From contig JACGWO010000004.1 of NCBI GenBank assembly GCA_034509735.1, forward strand, positions 26,145,395 to 26,209,394: a DNA stretch of 64,000 nucleotides, read 5' to 3'. Source of the DNA: Sesamum alatum (lineage: Eukaryota; Streptophyta; Magnoliopsida; Lamiales; Pedaliaceae). The position numbers and the translations under genes were made by a program. Shown here piece after piece: positions 10,260-20,933 of the stretch (its first letter is position 1; the number at the start of each line of letters is the position of its first letter). The notes under the pieces are model-generated. The model was not told where the DNA came from. It saw only the letters and a program-made list of their open reading frames with translations, and made no database searches.

Positions 10260-11639
10260 CAAATTTCCTCTATCCAACGTTTCATCTGTAGAGATTGAGA
10301 AGAGCCCTCAAGCAAAAATCACTGCCAATTATTTCTTTACCAAATTTCACGAGCCTATTATGAAGCTTCTATCAAATTCTGCTGAAAGAATTAAATTCAA
10401 GGCTATGAACATGCACCCAATTTCAGACAACAAGAGAGAAAAGCAATCGTTACTTTCGAATATGTTTAAGTCAGTAGATGAGTTTATATGCAACTACCTC
10501 GACTTACCCCTTCCTCCATCCATTGATCCGAAACATGCACTTTTGGGCAACTTTTCTCCGGTGGATGAGCTTCCTCCGACTCCCTGTACGGTGGTGGAAG
10601 GCTCCCTTCCGAGTTGCCTAGACGGAGTATACCTCCGTAACGGTCCCAATCCTCAGTTCATCCCCCGCGGCCCATACCACCTCTTTGACGGTGATGGGAT
10701 GCTTCACATGATCAAGATCTCTAGAGGAGAAGCCATGTTTTGTAGTCGCTATGTCAAGACTTACAAATACATGGTGGAGCATGATCTAGGTCATCCAATC
10801 TTCCCAAGTGTTTTCTCCTCCTACAATGGCCTAGTGGCTTCGATGGCACCAGTCGGGCTAACTGCTGCGCGGGTACTTACTGGACAGTTTAATCCTGTAA
10901 TTAATGGCATTGGCACGGCAAACACTAGTGTGGCTGTCATCAGCGGAAAAATATATGCTCTAGCTGAGTCTGATCTCCCCTACCAGATAGAAGTGACCTC
11001 AGATGGAGATATCATGACTATTGGCTGCCACGATTTTCACAGTAGCAAGCCATTCATGAGAATGACTGCACACCCGAAAGTCGACCAAGACACTGGCGAA
11101 ACGCTTGCTTTCAGATTTAACCTGGTTCCTCCATTCTTGACGTTTTTCAGAATCGGTTCTGATGGAAGGAAAAGAGAGGATGTGCCCATCTTCTCCATGA
11201 AAAGTGCAGCATTGATCCATGATGTTGCTGTGACAAAAAATTATGTCATATTCAATGACGGGCAGATGATGATAAGCCCACTGGAGATTTTGAGAGGACG
11301 ATCCCCGGTTAAAAGTTGATTCTGTTAAAGTGCCGAGGCTGGCGTTATGGATAGATATGCTACAGATGAAAATGAAATGTGGTGGATTGATGTGCCTGGA
11401 TTCAACATGTCACACGCAGTTAACGCGTGGGAAGAAGACGATGGTGAGACTTTAGTATTGGTGGCCTCTATTTTTTTCATCAGTTGAACTGGTTTTGGAC
11501 CGTCTGGATTTAGCGCAGTCGAAGTTGGAGGAAATCAGAATAAGTGTCACGGACAAGAAGGTCGTCACGAGCATCCCCTGTCTACCAAAGTTCTTGACAT
11601 GGCAGTCATCAATCCAGCTTATGCAGGAAAAAAGAACAG
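10260..11639 (+). pseudogene. CCD4: Main part of CCD4-A exon 1
   Basis: The frame is open from 10260 to the stop at 11317-11319. It encodes residues matching 12-361 of copy B, including LRNGPNPQFIPRGPYHLFDG and the MTAHPK histidine. After the stop the sequence remains alignable to copy B as far as the donor site at 11640, using small frame changes. An internal ATG at 10360 could start a 319-residue protein, but it would lack the transit peptide and the last two metal-ligand regions, so it should be inactive. Confidence 0.9.
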
Positions 11640-11666
11640 GTATAATAATTCCGTCTGGTCTTTTGA

Positions 11667-12254
11667 TGAATAATTTCACTTTTTGTATCATAGGTATACC
11701 TCTATTTCAATTTTGATACCCTATTTTTCCAAGTCATCAAAATTGGTATTCTACATTTGTATTTTTACTTTACCTGAGTACCCTTTGTTAGGTTAACCGT
11801 TAAAATTAACGGTCAACTCAATTTTAAAAGGAAAAATTGAGATTTTTTGTCTATTTAAGGATATGTTTGGTTGTCATTTCATTCATCACACAAAATAATG
11901 TTGAAATAATTCAATTGAGAATATTTATGTTGAATATTTGCTATTGTTTATCATTAATTGCTTTTAATTAATGATAAATAATAAATTAATAACAATAATT
12001 AATGGTAATAATAACAAATATTTTACATAAATATTATCAATTCAATTATTTCAACACTATTTTGTGTGATGAATGAAATGAAAGCCAACTATACCCTTAA
12101 ATAGAGAAAAACACCCCAATTTTTCCTCCAAAATTGGGTTGACCGTTAGTTTTAACGGTCAACCTAACGGGGTACTCAGGTGGAGTAAAACTGCAAATTT
12201 TGGATACAAATTCTGATGACTTGGAAATTTGAGATACCAAAAGTGAAATTATCC
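11667..12254. mobile_element. Fold-back MITE in the CCD4-A intron (588 bp)
   Basis: The two halves are inverted copies of each other over nearly the whole length. Left end GAATAATTTCACTTTTTGTA pairs with the right end (reverse complement GGATAATTTCACTTTTGGTA), and matching inner blocks such as TTCATTCATCACACAAAATA follow. Flanks TGGTCTTTTGA (11656-11666) and TGATCTTTTGA (12255-12265) are a one-mismatch duplication of 11 bp, in the range of Mutator-type insertions. There is no coding capacity. The intron of copy B lacks it. Confidence 0.88.
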
Positions 12255-12789
12255 TGATCTTTTGACCAATTTGTTTGCTAGAATTTCTGACCAAATTGAT
12301 TGAAGAAAACTTTCAGCTCGTCAAAAAAATTTCTTGAGAAAAGATACATTTTTAAATATTTCTTGTTTAGCTTTAATTCAACAGCAAGATGTATTAAAGT
12401 ATTGTGGTTAATTTCATACAAAGGTACGCCTACGCGGCAATGGTAGCTGAGCCCACATCGATAAAAGAGGTGGTGAAGTTAGATTTATCACTTTCTTCAA
12501 ACGATTGCCATGACTGTTTATAGTTGCTAGCCGCACATACGAGCCGGGCTGCACTGGAAACGAACCCTTTTTCGTGCCGAATAATCCGGCTGCAGACGAG
12601 GATGATGGTTTCCTAGTTACATATGTACATGATGAGAAGACTCAAGAATCCAAGTTCTTGGTAATGGACGCTAAGTCCCCCACACTGGAAATTGTTGCTG
12701 CAGTTAAGTTACCTGGAAGAGTGCCCACTGGCTTCCACGGACTCTTTGTGAGTCAAAGCCACCTCGAGAAACTTTGCAGGGACAATTGA

Positions 12790-13131
12790 TCTGCATGATT
12801 ATACTTTATATATTCCTAGCATAAATTTGGAAGAGCTCCATGTTACATTTACATATTGCTAGATTAGTCCATGCACTATGTGCAAGTTCATGCACATGTA
12901 TACAAAAATTCTATGATATATTTTATAAACCAGTGGACTTTCGACATTGCTTATTTTGATTTTCATGAAACCTAGATCTTCGTCGAACAAATTCAAGAAG
13001 GCTAATTTTATTAGTTTAATGAATTTATTGATTAATTACTTTAATTTTTATCAAATGAACTAAAAGAATTTTGCATATATACATTCAATAGAAATAAATA
13101 GTACAAGAAATTAACTAACGGATATAGACCA
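12790..13131. other. 3' flank of CCD4-A
   Basis: The sequence resembles the 3' flank of CCD4-B (28726-28954 on the other strand), for example the TACATTTACATATT and CTTATTTTGATTTTCATG blocks. Homology between the two copies therefore extends past the stop codon and runs up to the CACTA element ends. Confidence 0.6.
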
Positions 13132-13620
13132 CACTAAAAAAAAAAAACTATTCTTTGCAAGGAATAATTTGCGGTGGACAATGTTGGACTCAATTTGCAA
13201 CCGTCTTTATAGTGATTTCGATGGATGACGTCATCACGTGATTTAAAACTAGTTGACAAGTTTTTGGACGGCAAAACCATCCCAAAATCTCGTCAAAAGT
13301 GAGGCTCGTCTTATTCTGTCGCAAAAATCATCCCAAAAAGTGTCCCCTCATACATTCAGGACGATTTATTAGTGAGGAATTGAGATGATATTTTCAACAT
13401 TTGTGGTTAAATTGAGACGGCTTCACAATGAAAACAATTGTCCGTTGCAAAATTGATGTAAAACCTGACGCAAATTTCAACAACTTTTGCGATTATTTTT
13501 TCTTCCATCTCAAATTTCTACACCCGTCGCAATTGTGACGGCTATTTCCACAACGGATACTTTTCCGTTTCAATTTTTTGCAAAAACCATTGCGAAGTAC
13601 GTTAAAATTAGTTCTTAATA
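13132..13620 (+). repeat. CACTA-3 5' terminal and subterminal repeats
   Basis: The CACTA terminus is followed by many short CCGTTGCAA, CGTCGCAA and TTTTGCG units in both orientations. Arrays of this kind bind the element's own DNA-binding protein in En/Spm. A CT/TA microsatellite at 13670-13709 and a leader resembling that of CACTA-1 (AACCACATACACACTCAAT, 13751-13769) come next. Confidence 0.7.
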
Positions 13621-13676
13621 GCTATTTTTTCGTCTCAAAATCCATTGCAATATCCACCCCAAATTGTTCTCTCCCC

Positions 13677-13708
<32 letters not shown>

Positions 13709-13968
13709 GTTATTTTCATTTCATTGTATTCACTCTCTTAAATCATTAAACCACATACACACTCAATATTTCTCTTATTTTTTGAGTATATTAGAATATT
13801 ACCATCATTTTCACATAACGTTCTTCTTTTGGACTACAAAGTAACAATTAAAACCCCTTTTGGTTCATTGCAGTTTTATCATAGTTTTTAATTATATATT
13901 TGAATATTGATTATTAGGTGACAATTAATTAATTTAGAGCTAAAAAAATTATATGTTCACATATATAT

Positions 13969-14370
13969 ATGTATATATGTAGTGATCATTATGTTAAAAC
14001 AATAGAGAAGCTACCAAGGAATATGGGTATTAAGCAAGAGTTTGGGAATAGCGTCCAGACTTTCATAGAATGGGTCAGCCAACATGCACATATGGACGGT
14101 AGTACGATTATGTGCCGGTCTCGATGTATAAAAATGAATTGTTCAAAAGAAAAGATGGTTTTATTTTTTACTTATGTATGAAAGAGTTTATGCCGGAATA
14201 TTATAATTGAACTTGCCATTGTGAGATAAGGGTGTAGGAGTATTATGATGCAGTGACCACCCTTGCCCAGGAGCAAACCTTTGTTGCACAGGAGGCTACT
14301 ACGCACTGGGGTGACTACCCGTAGATGAATTGAGATCAGAGGACAGATTTGTGATGTAGCTAAAATTTTC
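13969..14370 (+). pseudogene. CACTA-3 transposase-associated (Transpos_assoc) domain relic
   Basis: The sequence lines up with 37080-37450 of CACTA-1. Shared pieces include the GTATATATGTAGTGATCATTATGTTAA start, a Cys-containing basic block (CRSRCIKMNCSK), the EYYN.TCH motif near 14195, EYYDAVT near 14245 and THWGDYP near 14315. Several frames and stops are involved. In intact CACTA elements this domain begins the large TNP2-type transposase. Confidence 0.65.
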
Positions 14371-15143
14371 ACAGAGGGATTTTTGCACATTTTGCACATC
14401 ATAGGGGTAATTACATTCTTTCCAATAATTCTAATAGTATTAAGGATAATTTTAAATTTCCTAATTGTATAAAACACCTTATATTACAGGATTAAAATTG
14501 CTATTAACTTGCTGTTAGGCATTAAAAGGCTTTGGCTTTTTTTTTTTTTTTTTTTGGCCTTATTCTTACTGAAATTGTTTACAAGACCCTGTGATAATTG
14601 ACGGATCTGTTGTAGTTTGTTATTTAATCACCCTGCAGTGCAAATAGGCGTTACCTCTTACAAGAAGTTCAGGAAGAACATCGACTTTATGGTTCATCGA
14701 GCTCCAGGCAACATTTTTAGGTGTTAAATTACCACCAATCTTAATATCTATTTTCTATATTTATTTAAACTAATATAATTTTTTTTTCATTTTTTTATAA
14801 AAAGTATAGGTGGGACTGCCCTTACCATGAGATAAAGGAGTTCCACTGACTGGCGTCCATGTAGATCCGATGTGCCTACAAGAAGCCTCAATGGCTGCCG
14901 GGGGTTGCATTGCTTCTCTTCTAGTCCACCCCGAGTACCAAGTCCCAAAAAAAAAAGAAAAAAAAGACAAAGAGGGAGATCAGGTCGATGATCCAAATTC
15001 GGCCAACACCGTATATCAAGACGGATCGGCCTCCTTCGATTGTCACAAGAGGAAGCTGGTACTTTTAATGCTTTTAATTAAACTCAATTTTTAAGCGATT
15101 CAATTGATATATATCTATTTGAGTTTATTTTATATTATACTAT

Positions 15144-15647
15144 GGTTAATTACACTTACACCCCCTTTGAAAATATTAAATTATATTTTTTCCTAATGAA
15201 GTTTTGAAATTACACTTACACCCCATTTAAAAAAATTTCGTTTACACCTGACCTCCTTCTGTTAGAGTTTGGACCAAAAAAAATTTGAGTCAGCAAAAAA
15301 ATTATAAATTTTTTAATTTTGCTTCTCATTTAACATTCTCATGCATATTTTTGTACTTACGGGAGGATAAATGTAATATATATATATATATATGGAGTTA
15401 GGTTAACATTATTACAATTTTCCCTTATAATTAAGTACAAAATTATTATATGGGAATGTTAATAAGTGGTAAAACTGAAAATTTATGTAATTTTTTTTGC
15501 TAACGTTAGCATTTTTCGTCCAAATCCTAACAAATGGAATCAGGTATAAATAGTGAATTTTGAAAGGAGTGTATGCGTAATTTTAAAACTTTTAGGAGTA
15601 AAGTGTAATTTCTCATTTTAAGAGAGGGTCTAAGTGTCACTAACCCT
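15144..15647. mobile_element. Fold-back MITE (about 504 bp)
   Basis: Left end GGTTAATTACACTTACACCC pairs with the reverse complement of the right end, GGTTAGTGACACTTAGACCC. Inverted similarity continues inward through TTAGAGTTTGGACCAAAAA and the AAAAATATGCATGAGAATGTT blocks. Flanks TTATACTAT (left) and TTATAATAT (right) form a 9-bp duplication with one mismatch. There is no coding capacity. Confidence 0.8.
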
Positions 15648-15721
15648 TTATAATATTTCAAGAGAAGACCTAGTTGGGTAGACCACCCTCCTTCATGCAG
15701 GTATTCAAGGACTACTGGAAG

Positions 15722-17019
15722 TAGGGGTGTTCACGGTACGGTTTCGATTTTTTTAAAGCTATTTTCAAATCGAATTGTCATTGGCGGTTTTATGAAATAA
15801 TTTTTCAAATTACCACTTTCAAAAATAAAATCAAAGGTGCGGTTTTGGGCGATTTCGGGCGGCTCGGGCGGATTTACGGTTTTAATACTTACAACAAAAA
15901 AGACGTTCATACTAACAAAAATCAAGAAGTAAAACAAGTGTTTGTATTAAGCAAGCACAAAAGACCAACATTATGCATCATAACCACCAACATTCTCCAC
16001 AAATTTAAGAACATATATAGTAATTAATTCCTAAAGTCATGAGTTTGATATCAATATTGACAATCTAGAAAATTAAGCAACAGGAAAACACTTAATCGAA
16101 CAAAGGCCAAGGGTCGATTATGGACATATCAAATATATTATCAAGAAAAAATATCAAATTTAATTAATCATTAATCATTATTTGATAATTAATACCAGCT
16201 AATAATCTAAACAGTACAATTTCTGTTGTCAATATCTCCCAATACTTATTAAATTTGTCTCTTATGCGAATAGACATCGATGCCATGTGATAGTCTCTCT
16301 TATTCATCATAGTGGACAAACTCACACTGCAAAATTGCAAATTCACGAAAGAATGTATTTGAAGTGATATAAGATGAACCGAGAAACGTCAACATTACAT
16401 TATAAAAGATTTTTAAAAACTTCACAAAATTTCTGCGACGGGGCAGGTGGAGCTAGCGGAATGCTTAGTTAAGGTGGTAGAGGTGCGGCGGACGAAGAGG
16501 AGAAATGAAGAGGAAAAAAAGAATAAAAGAGAAGACTGAGAGATAATAGAGAAAAACAAGGGCAACAAAGAGACTGGGAGAGAACAGAGAATAGTAGCGG
16601 CGAAAGAGAGAAAAGAGAGTGGGAGTTAAGGGGGTGTGAGGAAAAACAGAAGAGAGGGAGAAAAAGTTAATGAAAAAGTGGAAGAAGAACCTAACGAGCT
16701 TAAAGTCCTAATGGGCTTACAGAATTAAACACATCGTTTATCAAATTACTATGAATTTTTGGCTTATATAATTTAAATATGAAATTCTTCTAAGCAATTA
16801 ATTATTTTATCATTTTATTATATATATAGTTTCAAAAAATAATTATATATTTAACGGTTCGATTCGCTTTTTTGCGGTTTATGAAAGTTCTAAATAACCA
16901 AACCAACAGTGCAATGTGATTTTATTCTAAATTTAGAATCGCAGTTTGAAAAATAATCATAGAAAACGATTCAATTCGATTTGGTTCGGGCGATTTTAAA
17001 TTTTTTTTTATCACCCCTA
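15722..17019. mobile_element. Non-autonomous hAT-type element (1,298 bp)
   Basis: The ends TAGGGGTG...CACCCCTA are perfect inverted repeats, and the subterminal regions share GGTTCGATT and CGGTTT motifs in inverse orientation. The flanking 8-mers ACTGGAAG (15714-15721) and GCTGGAAG (17020-17027) differ by one base, the 8-bp duplication expected of hAT elements. No transposase frame is visible. The purine-rich block 16490-16690 could be the leader of a lost reverse-strand gene. Confidence 0.88.
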
Positions 17020-17879
17020 GCTGGAAGAAGGCGGCCGATAAGCACTGGAGCAGGCCAAGGGCGACAAAAGTAGCTGGAAGATTGCTTTTATTTTTCATTC
17101 AATATTTTATAATTTTATATATTTCTAATTCTATTTTTTGTTTCTTTCAGGAAAATTTCAAAAGTTATTTTTGAAATACATCTCTCAATTGCCCGTGGAT
17201 GTAGTTGAGTCCGCTACCCACATGCTATCTGAGGAGCTTTGGATATCACAGCAGGTGGTTGTAAGGAGGAAGGCATTTCAGAATATGGTCGTAGGCCTAT
17301 TCTGGGTTCATTAGTCGGCCCAGCACTTTAGATGCACTCCTCCAGCAAAGAGCCGAGCCACCTAGGAGATGCATTACGGGCTTGAAGAACTCCGCTATAT
17401 CTTGCGGAAGATGATGGAAAACTTGGGTGATCCAAGCACCACAAACTACGCCGGACAGTGCACGCACCTATGGATGGCAATTGGTCCGAGAAAACCGGGA
17501 CCCCGACTCGGACCTGCCCCATTTGAGATGGGTCTGGTACTATTTATGACAGGGCTGGGTCGGGGACAGGGCTTGGGAGTTGGAACTTGGGGGGGGGTTC
17601 GAGGCACGGTACGGGTTTCAAACAAACCTCTCCCCGAACCATGCCATTCCATAATGCCCAAAACAAACCCACCCCGCCTGTGTTATATATATTTTTTACT
17701 ATTATTGTTCATATATATAACATTACTAAATTAAAAAGTTATGGTATTATATATAAAACAATTTTGCATATATTCAACTATATAAAAGAAATACCAAAAA
17801 TAAAAAATTAGTTGATGTATATTTGTATTCTATGGTTCATTTTAGATAAACAAAAATAAGATTTCTTAATACAAAAATA

Positions 17880-18715
17880 AAAATGTAGTTGAGTATATAC
17901 TTTATATACGATTAATTATAAATTGAAAATTATGTTATAGTATTTAAAATCTAAGCTGATATTATTTATTAAAAAAATTAAATATTAGTTGAATGTATTA
18001 TTTGTATTATATAATTGATTATAGATTGGAAACTAGTATTACTTAATGAGAAAATTAATAATTCAGATGAACATATACTTTGCATTATACAATTCATTAT
18101 AGATTGAAAAATAATGGTAAGGTATTTAAATCTAAATTGATATTACTTATTCACAAGATAAGATATTAATTGAATGTGTTATTTGTATTATATAATTGAT
18201 AATTCATTGTAGATTGTAAAATGATATTACTTAATGAGAAAATTAATAATTTAGAGATGAACGTATACTTTGTATTATACAATTCATTAAATCATTATAG
18301 AATGAAAAACTATGTAAATGTATTTAAATCTAAACTTATAGTATGTAATAAAAATATAAAATATTAGTTGAATGTGTTCTTTGTATTATATAATTCATTG
18401 TAAATCATAAGATTATATTACTTAATGAGAAAATTAATGATTTAGATGAACATATACATTGTCTTATACAATTCATTATAAATTAGAAACTAAAGTTTTA
18501 AAATCTAAATTGGTATTATTTATTAAAAAAAATATGAATTAGTTGACTATTTTATTTATATTATATAATTCATTGTAGATTGTACAAAGATATTACTTAA
18601 TAAAAAAATTAATAATTTAGATGAACAAATACTTTATATTATACAATTCATTAAATCATTATAGATTTAAAAACTATGTTAAGGTATTATTATTTATTGA
18701 AAATGTTATTTTTAA
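17880..18715. repeat. Degenerate AT-rich tandem repeat, period about 175-191 bp
   Basis: The block ACTTAATGAG/AAAATTAATAATTTAGATGAAC recurs at 18041, 18229, 18420 and 18595. It is followed each time by a TACAATTCATTATAGATTG block and then an ATTAGTTGAATGTGTTATTTG block. About four and a half units are present, with substitutions and small indels. Confidence 0.85.
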
Positions 18716-19740
18716 TACATGATTCGAGGCATTCTGCACTTCAATTAGGAAAACATCAAAAATAATTTAATTAAAGTCTTTAGGCCTTGTTTACAAGATG
18801 ATATTGGATAACCCATTTAGTAGTAGGGGCTACTATATGTTATATTATGGTCTATTGGATTAAACAATATTATGTTTACTTTGGTTGGTAATTGTAAGAT
18901 ATAATATGTATATCAATATGATGTGTTGTTTACCGTTCACTTTTTTATATTGGATAAGCGTGTGTTTTACTGTTGTGCCCCTCAGCTACAGTACATGCCT
19001 CTCACTAAGCAACCAGTTGGAGCAGCAGGGCATCAAATTTTCCCCTTTTCCTCATCGCACAAGCCAACCCCCTTCTCTTCCTCGCACAATACATCCCATC
19101 CTCTACATCGTCAAATGCATGCTCGACTGAGCCGCAACAAGGAAACACGACGACCGGAGAAATGTTACATCTAGGACAATCGTTCTTCACAATAATGACG
19201 GGTAAACGTACTTTAGCACTCTGGATCTCATATGTCTTCTCTACTCTTTTTCCTGACATATTTTTGATATTATTGCATTATAAATGGGTATTTCGCTGAT
19301 GGGTATAGGTTAGGGTTGTTGGCCTAGGTTATTGGAATATTTCCGACATTTTAAGAGCACGTGTATCGCCTCAGAGGCGAATCCTTTGTGATATGATTGT
19401 GGTGACCACATTTAATTTTGGGATGCACATTTACCTTGTCTAAATATTCTTGCAATTTGCGCTTGTTCTGTATTATTTCGATTTTGACCAGCACAGATGC
19501 TCAAATACATGGAGGGAATGTTGGTTTTTATATCATCTTGAAATAAAAACTGAAATCAAGAAGGGTTAATTAATCCTGACAATGGTGATTACTCCTTAAA
19601 TGCTTGTTCAAGTTACATGTTGCCCTGTTTGTAGGCAGAGGTTAGATCTACTTTCTAACAAAATATCAGCAATCTCTCATGTTGATCCTCAAAGCTATTT
19701 TGTAAGTAATTTGGTTTTGTTGTGCTTGTGTAGAAACTCT
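18716..19740. other. Unassigned sequence, possible Harbinger-like left end
   Basis: At 18784 TTA is followed by GGCCTTGTTTACAAG, similar to PIF/Harbinger termini. A weak counterpart GGGCTTTGTTTGCG (reverse strand) ends near 22151. I see no reliable gene in 18800-19700. Confidence 0.3.
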
Positions 19741-19746
19741 CATCCA

Positions 19747-20220
19747 ATGGCTGCTGACAATGTGCATTGGGCTGATGGATCGCCTACCGGTGGCAGCCAA
19801 GGATCCACCACATTTCGCCGGAACAACTCCTATTCGTTTGATGAATCAGAGCCTCGTATTTGTAGATGTGGCAACCAAGTCGTTGTTAGGACATCCTGGA
19901 CAAACAGCAACCCAAGCCGACGCTTCCGAGGGTGTCCTGGTGCCGAGGTGAGCATGCCTAAAATTTGATTATGCATTGTAGTATATCGGGTTCGACTTCA
20001 TGTGTATTATGTTTGACGTCTTTTTTTTTTCTTTTTTGATGTACTTGTCGAGGGGTCATACTATGACTGTTTCGAATGAATTGACCCCCCTATGTGTCGT
20101 CGCGGGAAAGAGATTATTCCTGGAGTTTTGAGGCGCCTCCATAATTATGAGTCATCTCTGCAAAAGCCAAATGTACTGGCAAATGATCTCAATGCATCCA
20201 TGCGACGATGTCGTCGCTTA
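19747..20220 (+). pseudogene. GRF-type zinc finger gene relic (At4g04775-like)
   Basis: Exon 1 starts at the ATG at 19747 and encodes ICRCGNQVVVRTSWTNSNP followed by SRRFRGCPGAE. This is a GRF zinc finger: CxCG, the T..NP..RF core and the next Cys. A GT follows at 19949. The second piece, at about 20060-20170, reads DCFE, stop, IDPPMCRRGKEIIPGVLRR. This matches the FEWxDPPMC...IIPGLLR continuation of small plant GRF-finger proteins, with Trp replaced by TGA. GRF fingers bind nucleic acids. Nothing recognisable follows, so I take it as a broken copy, perhaps carried by a transposon. Confidence 0.7.
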
Positions 20221-20933
20221 CCCGGCTGACAATAATATTGTTCATGTGCTTTATATGATATGCCGCTATGTATGCACACAGGCCATGTACGAAATGAAAA
20301 ACATCGGTTATGTACATTGTAGTGTCGGCCGCGATCTAATATGCTATGGCCTGTATGTCGCAGGTTTGTATCTATAAGTAAATCACTGTAGTATTGTGTT
20401 GTTGGAATTGATTTTGTGAGTGCTTTTTCATGGTTATATTAAAAAGTTTGTACGTACGGGTTGTCAAATTGTTCATTGGCCCATTCTTAGCCTTTATGAT
20501 AATCATACCTGTTAACCTGTGCCAAAAGAAAAACCTAAGAACTTGATTACTGTTGTAGGTATTCTTACTTAAAACACATTTCTGTGTAAATGCGGTTGGA
20601 AGTGGCTTATCGAAAGCCGATAAAGAGACAGTTGAACCTGTTTTCCTTCTGTTGGGTAATAATGTGTACATTTCAAGGTTATTGGAATTTCGTGTTAGCA
20701 CATGCCGCATGCAGAGGTATTCAATGTTCACCTAATTTTGGAAATGAGCATTAAATTGGACCGTGCAACTATCTATAAAGGAGATGAAGACAACATTGTC
20801 CCGTGATAGATCATACCATGCAACAATCTATGTTGTTGCCCACACTTGTTCACCTTCGGTATTTTTGGACAGATTAACAAGGATGTGCCCTCCACAACTA
20901 GAATTCTTTTACCTATGATATTTCACTCGAGAG

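Larger units (their letters stand above)
558..12789 (+). pseudogene. CCD4: CCD4-A: carotenoid cleavage dioxygenase 4-like gene broken by a gypsy insertion
   Basis: This is a homologue of CCD4-B (28955-31822), from the non-haem iron oxygenase family that cleaves carotenoids in plastids. Exon 1 is 558-589 plus 10260-11639; the intron is 11640-12423 (GT-AG); exon 2 is 12424-12789. The reading frame is open from the ATG at 558 to 589 and resumes in the same frame at 10260, after a 9,665-bp gypsy element and its duplicated target. From 10260 it stays open to a stop at 11317-11319. Against copy B, exon 1 has four one-base changes: an extra A near 11313, a missing G near 11343, an extra T near 11473 and a missing G near 11570. 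Exon 2 has an 11-nt insertion near 12510-12520 that creates a TAG. The iron-binding histidine contexts (MTAHPK, HDVAVT, SHAVNAW, GFHGLF) are still readable. A functional protein is very unlikely. Confidence 0.92.
14620..17460 (+). pseudogene. CACTA-3 Transposase_24-type gene relic, interrupted by a MITE and a hAT element
   Basis: Coding-like pieces at 14640-14720 (YKKFRKNIDFMVHRAPG) and 14808-15058 (YRWDCPYHEIKEF ... NTVYQDGSASFDCHKRKL) match the general pattern of the Transposase_24 (Ptta/En/Spm) family. The next exon begins after TTCATGCAG at about 15700 (VFKDYWK), is cut by the hAT element at 15722, and resumes at 17028 (KAADKHWSRPRATKVA). This corresponds to the KVYKRKEDDQWSSSRAAHVA exon of CACTA-1. 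Further degraded sequence continues to about 17460. Stops and frame changes are present throughout. Confidence 0.65.

Noticed and set aside
10360..11319. A separate intact 319-residue CCD-like gene
   Set aside because: It is the in-frame remainder of CCD4-A exon 1 and lacks the transit peptide and the last two metal-ligand regions.
13670..13709. CT/TA microsatellite as a regulatory signal
   Set aside because: Simple repeats of this length are common in leaders and nothing else supports a function.
17880..18715. A CRISPR-like array
   Set aside because: The units are contiguous, degenerate and about 180 bp long in a plant genome, so this is ordinary tandem repetition.
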